A DNA stretch of 64,000 nucleotides from Ashinkailepas kermadecensis (taxonomy: Eukaryota > Arthropoda > Thecostraca > Neolepadidae), in assembly GCA_034440615.1 (NCBI GenBank), contig JAOTOM010004784.1, forward strand, positions 1-64,000. Direction: 5' to 3'. Of this stretch, positions 25,845 through 35,089 are shown one piece after another. How positions within the stretch are numbered: the first letter of the stretch is position 1; the number at the start of each line of letters is the position of its first letter. The notes beneath the pieces were generated by a model. It was not told the DNA's origin. It ran no database searches and worked only from the letters and a program-made list of their open reading frames with translations. Position numbers and translations under genes: made by a program.

Positions 25845-26815
25845 CCTACTCTGTCTCTGTCTCTGTCTCTGTCTCTGTCTCTGTCTCTGTCTCTGTCTCT
25901 GTCTCTGTCTCTGTCTCTGTCTCTGTCTCTGTCTCTGTCTCTGTCTCTGTCTCTGTCTCTGTCTCTGTCTCTGTCTCTGTCTCTGTCTCTGTCTCTGTCT
26001 CTGTCTCTGTCTCTGTCTCTGTCTCAGTCTTTCAGTCTCAGTCTCAGTCTCCGTCTCAGTCTCCGTCTCAGTCTCCGTCTCAGTCTCAGTCTCCGTCTCA
26101 GTCTCCGTCTCCGTCTCCGTCTCCGTCTCCGTCTCCGTCTCCGTCTCCGTCTCTCAGTCTCCGTCTCCGTCTCCGTCTCCGTCTCCGTCTCCGTCTCCGT
26201 CTCCGTTCCGTCTCCGTCTCCGTCTCCGTCTCCGTCTCCTCTGTCTCCGTCTCCGTTCCGTCTCGTTCCTCTGTCTCCGTCTCTGTGTCTCCGTCTCCGT
26301 CTCCGTCTCCGTTCCGTCTCCGTCTCCGTCTCCGTCTCCGTCTCCGTCTCCGTCTCCGTCTCCGTTCCGTTCTCCGTCTCCGTCTCCGTCTCCGTCTCCG
26401 TCTCCGTCTCCGTCTCCGTCTCCGTCTCCGTCTCCGTCTCCGTCTCCGTTCCGTCTCCGTCTCCGTCTCCGTCTCCGTCTCCGTCTCCGTCTCCGTCTCC
26501 GTCTCCGTCTCCGTCTCCGTCTCCGTCTCCGTCTCCGTCTCCGTCTCCGTCTCCGTTCCGTCTCCGTCTCCGTCTCCGTCTCCGTCTCCGTCTCCGTCTC
26601 CGTCTCCGTCTCCGTCTCCGTCTCCGTCTCCGTCTCCGTCTCCGTCTCCGTCTCCGTCTCCGTCTCCGTCTCCGTCTCCGTCTCTCTCCGTCTCCGTCTC
26701 CGTCTCCGTCTCCGTCTCCGTCTCCGTCTCCCTCTCCCGTCTCCCGTCCCGTCCCCGTCCCCGTCCCCGTCCCCGTCCCCGTCCCGTCCCTCTCCCTTTC
26801 CCGTCCCCGTCTCTC

Positions 26816-26905
<90 letters not shown>
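25845..26905 (+). repeat. GTCTCN hexamer array, about 1.06 kb
   Basis: (GTCTCT)n to about 26022, then GTCTCA/GTCTCC mixed, then (GTCTCC)n to about 26735, (CCGTCC)n, and (TC)n at 26817-26900. One strand is pure pyrimidine apart from the G of each hexamer. Frames of 266-487 codons here are artefacts. Confidence 0.97.
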
Positions 26906-26907
<2 letters not shown>

Positions 26908-27007
26908 CTTTCCTTCTGTCTATCTGTATGTCTGTCTGTCTGTCTGTCTGTCACTGTGGGCTGTCTTCCTCTGAACTATCTCTCAGTGAGTTTCCTCACA
27001 GTGAGCC

Positions 27008-27365
27008 ACTGGCCCGATCCAGGGGGGGGGAGGGAACTGTAAACATATGCACCTTCCCTCCATTGAAAGGTGGTGCCTCCCCTAGGAGGGTCGAATGCAC
27101 CCTCTCCCCTCCACACAATGAATTTGTAAGCCAATGGTACCCTATTAACGGTTGGAGTTCGCCCCTTCTTCATCCCCCTCAATTTTTTTTTCAGTCGAAG
27201 GCGTCCCTTCGAGAGGAAAAGCCCTCGAACTTCACATAGGGAAATTCGAGGGCATCCTCCCCCTTCGAACGAAGTTTTCAGCCGAAGGGTGGCGCCTCTC
27301 CAAGAAAATAGCTCGTTTCCAAACGATTGCTCGCCATATGAAAAATGCATAGATCCGCCCCTGCT
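27008..27365. mobile_element. Possible MITE-like element, GATCCAGGGG / GATCCGCCCCTG ends
   Basis: The left end CCGATCCAGGGGG and right end AGATCCGCCCCTG are roughly inverse. It contains two CCCCTCC..TTCGAA blocks. Related to 17495-17760. No transposase. Confidence 0.4.
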
Positions 27366-27610
27366 GAGCGACCTTCCTCACAGCAAGTTGTCTCCTAGTC
27401 AGCTGTCTCCCAGTGATCTGTCTCCGGGGGAGCTGCCTCTCAGTGAGCCTCATGACAGTGAGTTGACTCAGTGAGTTGTCTCCCAGTCAGTTGTCTTCCA
27501 GTGAGCTGTCTCACAGTGAGTTGTCTCCCAGTGAGCTGCCTCCCAGTCAGCTGTCATCACACTGAGCTGTCTCACAGCGAGCTGTCTACTAGTGAGCTTC
27601 CTCGCAGTGA
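27365..27610 (+). repeat. About 15-bp degenerate repeat (CCCAGTGAGCTGTCT)
   Basis: About 15 units of GAGCTGTCTCCCAGT with substitutions. Confidence 0.8.
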
Positions 27611-27619
27611 ATTTTCTCC

Positions 27620-27958
27620 TCTGCCGACCGTCTCCGCGTGGCCGGACCGGGCCGCCACCGGTGCCGGCGCCCGTGATGCCGTGACGTGCCGCCCACCAGC
27701 GGCCGGCGGCGGGTCAGTCCTCGATCTGCCGCGGCGGCGCGCGCCCGTGCATCGGTCCGCTCCAGCACCGCTCCGGCACCGCTCCGGCACCGCTCCGGCA
27801 CCGCTCCGGCACCGCCGTGGTGCCGCCGTCGTCACGTGCTGTGTGTGCTGTGAACGCTGTCATCAGTGCTGTGCGCTGTGGAGAGGGGCCGACACACGGT
27901 CGCCGCCTGTCTGCTCCGCTCCTGGTGTTCCGCACACAGCCGTCCGGCAGCTGGCGCG
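27620..27958 (+). promoter_or_regulatory. GC-rich block upstream of candidate exon 1
   Basis: CpG-rich, with four CACCGCTCCGG units at 27766-27810, just before the ATG at 27959. It could hold the promoter and 5' UTR of the main gene. No TATA box, and only a weak initiator (TCAGTG near 27862). Confidence 0.25.
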
Positions 27959-27989
27959 ATGCCCGCCACAGAAGGGAAGAGTCACCCAG
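27959..27989 (+). CDS. Candidate first coding exon of the AKAP2/MISP-like gene
   Basis: An ATG opens a ten-codon frame reading MPATEGKSHP and one spare base before a donor (CCCAG|GTATGA). That phase (1) is what the acceptor of exon 38156 needs, and the joined codon is GGC (Gly). It sits at the 3' edge of a GC-rich block (about 27620-27960) that could be a promoter or 5' UTR. The intron would be about 10.2 kb. The phase match alone has a one in three chance of arising by accident, so this is an inference. The real first exon could be elsewhere in the intron or outside the window. Confidence 0.35.
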
Positions 27990-28384
27990 GTATGATGCCC
28001 TGGGGTCAGAGGGCTGGGTATAGTGGCCTCAGGGTACCCGGTACGGTCAACCCTGGCTATGGCGGTGCTGTGTCCACAGGACAGCGGATGCGATTACCAA
28101 AGGTCAGCGGGTGCAGTGACCTGAGGTCACCTGGGGAAATGGCTTCAAGCCATCAGACGCAGTGACCTTAGGCTACCTGCACGATGAACTATGGCTATGC
28201 AAATACACTGACGTCAAATCACTGGAGTAAGCCGACACAAGTGTCTAAAATTATGGAATACGATCCAATGCTATGTGATTCATACCCATCACAGATCAAG
28301 ATGGGCATTGAAGCGGAAGCAAGCACCAGTGCCAGGGCGCTACTGCAGTGGCAGAAATTACCTCACTCTTTCACACTTCCACAC

Positions 28385-28535
28385 ACACCGTGCTGTGTCG
28401 GGCCGCAGCTGGGGCGCCGTGCTGTGTCGGGCCGCAGTGGCGCCGTGCCCCCTCGCCGCAGCTGCCCCCTGCTGTGTCGGGCCGCAGCTGGGGCGCCGTG
28501 CTGTGTCGGGCCGCAGCTGGCGCGCCGTGCTGAGG
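28385..28535 (+). repeat. GTGCTGTGTCGGGCCGCAGCTGG minisatellite
   Basis: About 4.5 units of 27-30 bp with one GC-rich interruption. Confidence 0.85.
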
Positions 28536-28539
28536 TGTG

Positions 28540-29100
28540 GAGCCCGTCGCCGTTCAGGCACATTGGGTCCGGTCGGTCGGTTACTTCCGACCGGTCGCGC
28601 CGCGCTCCTGCTCAGTGTGGTGTCGTGCAGTTTTCGACGTGGACGCCTCCGGTCCCGGGTTTCTGGTTCAGCGGCCGGAATCATTGGTCGGGTGTGACTG
28701 TTCGGTCCTGGGGGGGGGGACGGTGAGGCGACGTGCCCATTCGCCTCGGATGTGGGGAGCACTAATGGCTCCGCTCGTTGTGAGCGGGGAGGGCGGGGGC
28801 GGGTCGCGACGGCGCGGTGGAAGACCCCGGCCAGGGCGGGTCAACTTTCGCCCGGGGCTGCACGCCCGACCTGACACGCAACACCCAGTGACACTTGCAC
28901 GCAGACCTCGGGCCGCGTACGGTCGACACGATTCGACTGTGCCGGAACCGTTATTGTTGTGGGACGCAGTGTGGTGATCAGAGCTCGCTGCCAGTGAGCC
29001 AGCCTTCCTCGAACACCGCTCGCTGGGTAACGGGGTCACCGGCGCGGAACCTCGCCACGCCGCGGCGGAACGTCGTTCCGCCGCGGGCCACGGCACCTCA
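28540..29100. other. GC-rich non-coding block
   Basis: Several frames of 100-146 codons, none with a domain or consistent splice sites. Ends at the left terminus of MITE copy 2. Confidence 0.3.
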
Positions 29101-29103
29101 CTA

Positions 29104-29932
29104 GTCGGTTTTACAGCGGCAATTTGCTCTCCCGTCTAGTCGCTTTTCATCCTTCCAAGTCATTCCTTGCTTCACCTAAACATTCCAGACATGAACTAAA
29201 AAAGTACATCGAAGAACATTTATTATTAACAAGAATTGATTTCATTCAATTTTCTCAGCTTTTTCATTCAGCTAAATGACCAAACCTGGTCGATGCGCCC
29301 TAAAACCCAAATAACCCAGCTTTTTCATTCACAAAACTTGTTTCTTGGTGGTGAGAATAAAACGATTTTAGACTGATTGTTTTAGTATAATTTTCCTTAA
29401 ACCATTTTATATTCCGAAACATATATCCCAGTACGCGGCAGGCAACAAATCAGTCGATGCACGAGCGTCCTACTCGTGGGGTGTGTTGTTAATATTTATT
29501 AGTTGTGCGACGTGAGCATGTCGGCAGTATCAGGTATGGATTTATAACTTGGTTGACATAGATTAAGTGTACTTTTGTTATCATTTTCTGTACCGTTGCT
29601 CAGGAAATTCGCTTATAACCGCATCCTTCGCTAATTTAACCACAGCGCCAATTTGTCATCTGGCAGTCATCCGTCGGCTGGCAAATACCGTAGAGCTGAG
29701 TGCAGTCTCGACGTAAATTAGGAAGCGTATTGCAATTTGCTGATATTTGTAAGTTTAATTCTACTTATTTCAGCAGCGTCAATAGTAAAACCTATTTTGT
29801 TATTAAAACTGATGTGAGAATTATATTTGGTGGTCGCTTTTAATTTATGCAGATCACTATGCCGGGTCTTCTCCCTCTATCTTGTTCCTGAGACCACGTG
29901 ACCTGGGAGCAAAGTTCCGCTGTAAAACCGAC
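29104..29932. mobile_element. Non-autonomous DNA transposon (MITE-like), copy 2
   Basis: Same element, same orientation and same termini as the 14.9-kb copy, again bounded by TA. It is 829 bp because of an insertion of roughly 65-75 bp near 29270-29340, bordered by repeated CAGCTTTTTCATTC. Both ends read CACTAGTCGG inward here, so a CACTA-type terminus was considered. Copy 1 lacks CAC on the left and no 3-bp duplication is seen. Confidence 0.78.
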
Positions 29933-29939
29933 TAGTGTG

Positions 29940-30250
29940 TCACCCTCAGCGGCCATCAGCCTGCGCTTCCTCCACTCCTCTGACCTGCAGATCCTACTGT
30001 CTGCCGATCTTCCGGGCTTCCAGTCTCCCGGCCTCCGGTCCATCCAGGCCACCCAGTCTCCCAGTTTCCAGGTCCCCCAGTTTGCCATTCCTCCGGGTCC
30101 TTCAGGTGTCCAAGGTGATGAAAGTAATCTGGGTCCTCCAGCCCTCCAGGCGCTAAGGACTACCAGTCCTCCGATCTGCGAGGTCTCCAGTCCTCCAGCT
30201 GCTCAGGTCCTCCAGTCCTCCACGCCCCACAGCCATCCAGGTTCTTCAGT
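29940..30250 (+). repeat. Degenerate CTCCAG/CTCCCAG-word repeat
   Basis: Loose repeats such as CAGTCTCCCAGTTTCCAGGT and CCAGTCCTCC. The word type resembles that at 53.1-53.95 kb. Confidence 0.5.
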
Positions 30251-30565
30251 CATCCATGTCAACCGCCCCAGCAGCACTGGCGAGGACCGACACAGCTCCA
30301 GATCAGAGACAGCAGCAGGTCTGAAGTTCTGGATGCTATCACACGCAGCCGTGGGTGTTAGCGATTTCGTCCATCATCCTTCCCGTTATACGCTGGCACA
30401 ATCACGGTCCTCCCAGTAGCTTCGTTATCATTTCAACGTGATCAGGAGCGGGACATTGAACCCATTATGAGCCCCCGTAAACAATGGAAAAAGCGCCATC
30501 AGGGTGATGTGTCGGGTCTGCCCCATGTTCGGACCACACTGCACTTCCCCATGTCCAAGGTTCGA

Positions 30566-30598
30566 AAGGCACTGCACTGTCGATGTCCAGGTGCGCTA
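30566..30598 (+). repeat. Direct repeat, left member, flanking the corrupt block
   Basis: AAGGCACTGCACTGTCGATG and the following 13 bases are identical at 31286-31318. Similarity extends upstream less perfectly. It may be the two edges of a misjoined gap or a true duplication. Confidence 0.75.
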
Positions 30599-30611
30599 CG
30601 GGGCAACACGT

Positions 30612-30698
30612 GTCGGTTTTGCGGACTGTCCGTCGTTCTCAGGAACGAGATAGAGGGGGAAAACCCGGCAAAGTGATCTCCAAAAATAAAAAGCGCCA
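30612..30698. mobile_element. Degenerate inverted fragment of the same MITE
   Basis: TGTCGGTTTT followed by CTCAGGAACGAGATAGAGGG and a CCCGGCA..GTGATCT segment is the reverse complement of the right end of the two full copies. It runs straight into the corrupt homopolymer block at 30.7 kb, so the rest of this copy may be hidden there. Confidence 0.6.
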
Positions 30699-30924
30699 AC
30701 CAAAAAAAATTTCCCCACAATTTTTTAAAAAAAAAAAGGGTTTTATTTTAGCCCCCCCAAAAAAAAAAAAATAAAATTAAAAAAAATAACAAAATAAAAA
30801 AACCCTTTCAAATTTTTCCAAAACCCCCCCCACCCTTCCGGCTCCCCGCCGGGGGCGGGAGACCCCAAAAAAAAAAAATGGGCGTGGTTAAAAATTCCCG
30901 AAAAAAAAGAAAATAAAAAAAAAC

Positions 30925-30968
<44 letters not shown>

Positions 30969-31260
30969 AAAAAAAAAAAACATAAAAAAAAAAAAAAAAA
31001 CCCCACCCACCACAACCCCACACAAAAAAAAAAAAAAAAAAAAAAAAACCCCAAAAAAAACACCCTTTTACCCCCCCTTTTTTTCTTTTCTTTTTCTTTC
31101 TTGAAAATTTTTTTGTATAAAAAAATTTTTTAAAAAAATTTAAAAAAAAAAAAATTTTAAAAAAAAATATTATTATAACAAAAAAAAAAAAATTTTAAAA
31201 AAAAAAAAATAAAAAAAATTAAAAAAAAATTTTTTTTTTAAAAAAATATTTTTTAAATTT
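30699..31260. other. Homopolymer block, probably corrupt assembly sequence
   Basis: About 560 bases made almost only of runs of A, T and C, with phrases such as CCCCGCCGGGGGCGGGAG. It looks like a consensus built from very low-quality reads, not natural DNA. It is bracketed by a 33-bp direct repeat (30566-30598 and 31286-31318). No feature should be called inside it. Confidence 0.7.
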
Positions 31261-31285
31261 CATGTCTGCAAGGTTTAGTCGAAGC

Positions 31286-31318
31286 AAGGCACTGCACTGT
31301 CGATGTCCAGGTGCGCTA
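31286..31318 (+). repeat. Direct repeat, right member, flanking the corrupt block
   Basis: Exact 33-bp copy of 30566-30598. After it the sequence diverges (CTAACGGG against CTACGGGG) by what looks like an indel and then completely. Confidence 0.75.
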
Positions 31319-31734
31319 ACGGGAGCAAATTCCACACTACTGGTAAACCGCACCCATTGTCTAGTGTCGGGACAAGTCCCGTCGTGTGACCGGATGCATG
31401 CCTCACGGTCGCTCACCAAAAGTGACGCACGGTTATCGACAACCACGGGCGGGTGCAGAAAGTCGGTTCGATAACCGACAAGCACCATGCATTGGTCACA
31501 GAGGGATATCAGCTAATCGCCAGCCGTGATGTCTGGATCGCTCCTGAACCGAACCAATGTGCCATAAGTTTGCTTCTTAACCCAGTTTCGTTAACCACTG
31601 CTCACAACACTCAAGCGTCAGTGTTTCTGAGTTTAACGTTTTAATAGCGTTTGCTACACCTCCGTCGGGCGAAATTTATGATATCTTATTGCTCGTATTG
31701 CAATCGAACAGTGATTATCGGAATCCTCGCCGTA

Positions 31735-31850
31735 TGTGTCAACCGAGAATAGTCTAGAATATAATAGTATATAATATAATACCATAACAATAATGATAAT
31801 AGTGTTAATAATAATTATAATAATACAATATAATATAATAGTCTAGAACA
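31735..31850. repeat. TAATA/ATAATATA-rich low-complexity tract
   Basis: Short irregular AAT/ATA repeats. Confidence 0.8.
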
Positions 31851-32124
31851 GAATGGAAAATACATGAATATGACCTGGCCACTGAGACATGGCTTCCGTC
31901 CGCTGGTCATTTGGTCACTCGGTCGCACACACACCGCGCAGGTTATGACGTCACATTGCAGTCACATTGTTCGGGGCGGACACGACTATTCTGATAACAG
32001 ACGACACGACATCCTGATTCGAACCATACACAGTGGTGACAAGATTGAGCAACTCCTTCGAACGACACCGACGGCTTCCGATGTTTATCGCACACGGTCC
32101 AGATCGTCCATTCATGGCGCATTG

Positions 32125-32475
32125 ACACAGGTCAGATTGCCTGACCACACAGGTCAGGTCCCGTAGCCATGGGACACCAACACAGGTCAAGTCAACTGAT
32201 CACGGCACATTGACACAGGTCAGTTCACGTCGGCATGAGACACCGACACAAGTCATGTCACGTAGCCATGAAACACCGACACAGGTCAGGTCACGTAGCC
32301 ATGAAACACCGACACAGGCTGGGTCACCTGATCACGGCACATTGACACAGGTCAGTTCACGTAGCCATGAGACACCGACACAGGTCATGTCACGTAGCTA
32401 TGAAACACCGACACAGGACAGGCCACTTGATCATGACACATCGACACAGGTCGGTTCACGTGGCCATGAGACACC
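32125..32475 (+). repeat. ACACAGGTCA-bearing repeat, about 32 bp, about 10 copies
   Basis: Unit CACCGACACAGGTCAGGTCA CGTAGCCATGAAA with variants. Almost every unit has one or two AGGTCA words. Confidence 0.9.
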
Positions 32476-33095
32476 GACACGAGTCGGGTTACCATGTCAT
32501 GACTGGATCAGGTCGCGTTATCGGGTTATGGGTCACGACGCACCGACACGGGTCGGGTTACCATGTCATGACTGGATCAGGTCGCGTTATCGGGTTATGG
32601 GTCACGACGCACCGACACGGGTCGGGTTACCATGTCATGACTGGATCAGGTCGCGTTATCGGGTTATGGGTCACGACGCACCGACACGGGTCGGGTTACC
32701 ATGTCTGACTGGATCAGGTCGCGTTATCGGGTTATGGGTCACGACGCACCGACACGGGTCGGGTTACCATGTCTGACTGGATCAGGTCGCGTTATCGGGT
32801 CATGGGTCACGACGCACCGACACGGGTCGGGTTACCATGTCATGACTGGATCAGGTGCGTTATCGGGTTGGGTCTACGCCGCACGGGTCGGGTTACCATG
32901 TCATGACTGGATCAGGTCGCGTTATCGGGTCATGGGTCACGACGCACCGACACGGGTCGGGTTACCATGTCATGACTGGATCAGGTCGCGTTATCGGGTC
33001 ATGGGTCACGACGCACCGACACGGGTCGGGTTACCATGTCATGACTGGATCAGGTCGCGTTATCGGGTCATGGGTCACGACGCACCGCCACAGGC
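32476..33095 (+). repeat. 69-bp minisatellite, about 9 copies
   Basis: Unit includes ACGGGTCGGGTTACCATGTC and GACTGGATCAGGTCGCGTTA. Two copies lack AT in CATGTCATGAC and one is shortened. Confidence 0.95.
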
Positions 33096-33234
33096 GTTGT
33101 CATCTGATCACGAACAGCCGCGAGCCATTTCACAACGGCCCGGGGCCGGTTCCGTCGCAATGATGGCGTACACACAGCAGAGGCAGTAAAAACTTATCAG
33201 GTGACGACTGGGTCGGACAGGTGTGACGCCACAC

Positions 33235-33350
33235 GCGATGGGGCCCTGTCGGCGATGGGGCCCCGCCGGCCGTGGGGCCCTGTCGGCGATGGGGCCCCGC
33301 CGGCCGTGGGGCCCCGCCGGCCGTGGGGCCCCGTCGGCCGTGGCGTTTGC
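33235..33350 (+). repeat. GGGGCCCCGCCGGCCGTGG repeat
   Basis: About 6 units of 15-18 bp, extremely GC-rich and partly self-complementary. Confidence 0.85.
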
Positions 33351-33819
33351 GTCACGGCCGGCCCCGTGACGCTCGGGTCGCCGGGCAGGATCAGCCGGTG
33401 TGGTGCAGCACAACTGGCGGCGCTGCTGCACGTGCCTTTGGAAAGGCGGTGACCATCGCGAATGCAGTGTTGGCTCCAGCCACCGTCAATCACGGTAGAG
33501 AGCGAGTAGTCCGAACCGTGACATGCGAGTTGTCCGGTTCACATCAATGGCGGATCGGCCTCCTTTCAACGCTGGAAGCGTTCCCTAATTTTAATTTCAT
33601 GGTCCCACTAACACAAAAAGGAATGTCTGGAGCAGAAAAAAGGTTTTCAAGGACACGAACACCAACGAAAAATCAGACAACCCATCGGAATTTCGCATGA
33701 TGACGCTCGGTTATCGTAAGCAACCGATAGTTGACATTGCGTGTAAAGAAAATATACGACCTTCAATATACCAGGAGGTGCTGAGTTGACATCAAAAGTA
33801 ACGTTTAGGATTATACTTT

Positions 33820-33862
33820 ATTACTCAACGTTTCGGCCAGGGGCCACCGTCAGGAGTGATAA
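33820..33862 (-). ncRNA. Degenerate hammerhead-like ribozyme motif in the 3' region of the retroelement
   Basis: On the minus strand: CCTGACGG, a short stem GGCC-CCT-GGCC, then GAAAC. This is the order CUGANGA - stem II - GAAA of hammerhead ribozymes, which are known from Penelope-like elements. The second A of CUGANGA is G here, so activity is doubtful. Confidence 0.3.
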
Positions 33863-34126
33863 GAAAATGTCAAGCTTAGCAATTGAAAAAAAAGCACGCG
33901 GGAAAAAAGCGTGCAAAAAGACACGTGGAATGTAGAAAAGCCTACTCAGTGGTGCAGACACTTAAAGAAACTCCAAACCAGAAACAAACTATGTCAAGAT
34001 AGAATCCTCTGAGGAAGCCCGAGCCGATGGTCCATATACATATCGATGCATACACTCACGCACATATATATACATATATCCAATATAACGCGCAATACAT
34101 AAAATATAATTTATGTTTATGTAATT

Positions 34127-34789
34127 TTATGTGATATACCAAGACGTCGTTTGCGTGTTCAGTTGCGGCCGTAGATTACGTATGTGTAGAGATTCGAGGA
34201 CCTTCAGATCAGCGTTGTCCCTGGCTGTTGCTAGAATTTCTACTTTGAAGTTTGTGTTAGTGTCACTGTGTTCCATGTTAGAATGTTTGTCCATCATGTG
34301 TTCGCCTAAAGGTGTGTATGCTCTCCGAAGTCTGGCATCTCCCAAGTGCTCATTGTACCTATCCCTGATACTACGTTTGGTTTCACCGACATAAAATATT
34401 CCAAGACAGCGGTTGCACGTTATTTTATAAACTACGTTTTTCCGCGTGCATCTACCTTTGAGCCTGTTGATACAGGTGTGGCACGTTCTTCTACCAGCGG
34501 GGCATGGCGGCATTTCCAGGGCTGAGCGGACCAGGTAAGATTTCAGCGTAGGTCCGCTCGTCCAGGCTACCTTAACATGGTTTAGATGAGACGAACGGAT
34601 GGCTGCGTTTACCCGTCGACATAGTTGGTCATTGACAAAAGGAAGTCTCATGTACACATAGTTGGGATTGCTACCCGCTCGATGCCGACGTTGCCCACTT
34701 ATCCTACTCCTGCTGTGAGGGTGAACAGCACGAGCGGCGGAGTGTACCCGAGATGCTGGGTATCCGTTTTCCATGACAAGAGTTGTCAT
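34127..34789 (-). CDS. Penelope-like element C-terminal fragment with GIY-YIG endonuclease
   Basis: A 220-residue open frame. Residues about 1-60 (ENGYPASRVHSAARAVHPHS) match the linker after a Penelope reverse transcriptase. Cysteine-rich CPAGRRTCHTCINRLKGRCT precedes the nuclease. The nuclease reads VVYKITCNRCLGIFYVGETK then RSIRDRYNEHLGDAR, with the VxYKI, YVG, R and EH positions of the GIY-YIG fold present, and a C-terminal ESLHIRNLRPQLN. The nuclease would nick DNA for target-primed reverse transcription. It is a fragment, since the RT is absent. No frameshift is visible within it. Confidence 0.8.
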   Translation of the reverse strand: MTTLVMENGYPASRVHSAARAVHPHSRSRISGQRRHRAGSNPNYVYMRLPFVNDQLCRRVNAAIRSSHLNHVKVAWTSGPTLKSYLVRSALEMPPCPAGRRTCHTCINRLKGRCTRKNVVYKITCNRCLGIFYVGETKRSIRDRYNEHLGDARLRRAYTPLGEHMMDKHSNMEHSDTNTNFKVEILATARDNADLKVLESLHIRNLRPQLNTQTTSWYIT

Positions 34790-35084
34790 CTTCGCAAGGC
34801 TTTAAGGCTTCGCAAGGCTTCGCAAAGCATTAACATCCCAAATGAGGAGAGCAGCACGAGTCTCCTCTGATACTATTTCATGCGAGCGAAGCCTTGCGAA
34901 GATGACAACTCTTTTCCTGGAAAACGGATACCCAGCATATCGGGTACACTCCGCCGCTCGTGCTGTTCACCCTCATAACAGGAGTAGGATAAGTGGGCAA
35001 CGTCGGCATCGAGCGGGTAGCAATCCCAACTATGTTTACATGAGACTTCCTTTTGTCGATGACCAACTATGTCGACGGGTAAAC
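34607..35084. repeat. 196-bp-arm inverted repeat (fold-back) at the Penelope-like locus
   Basis: Arms are 34607-34802 and 34889-35084. The arms differ at scattered single bases (for example CATGACAAG against AGGAAAAG), so they are not a recent assembly duplication. The spacer has repeated AAGGCTTCGCAAGGCTTCGC. Confidence 0.75.
34889..35084 (+). mobile_element. Inverted partial copy of the Penelope-like element
   Basis: These 196 bases are the near-perfect reverse complement of 34607-34802, with an 86-bp spacer between. They encode the same linker in the plus sense (LENGYPAYRVHSAARAVHPH) and stop abruptly before the zinc-binding and nuclease parts. Head-to-head partial copies are known for Penelope-like elements. 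Confidence 0.75.
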
Positions 35085-35089
35085 GGGTA

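Larger units (their letters stand above)
33767..34888 (-). mobile_element. 5'-truncated Penelope-like retroelement, minus-strand copy
   Basis: It contains the C-terminal linker and GIY-YIG endonuclease (34127-34789) and a downstream AT-rich 3' region with a hammerhead-like motif near 33820-33860. The reverse transcriptase domain is missing. At its 5' end it meets an inverted partial copy at 34889. Outer limits are approximate because no target duplication was seen. Confidence 0.7.

Noticed and set aside
25776..27239. 487-codon Ser/Leu/Arg frame and antisense Arg/Glu frame
   Set aside because: Pure product of the GTCTCN hexamer array. No real domain or start context.
29104..29932. CACTA-type transposon (ends read CACTAGTCGG)
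   Set aside because: Copy 1 does not begin with CAC and no 3-bp target duplication is seen. A TA-flanked element fits both copies better.
30743..31063. Minus-strand Phe-rich frame
   Set aside because: Translation of A/T homopolymers in the corrupt block.
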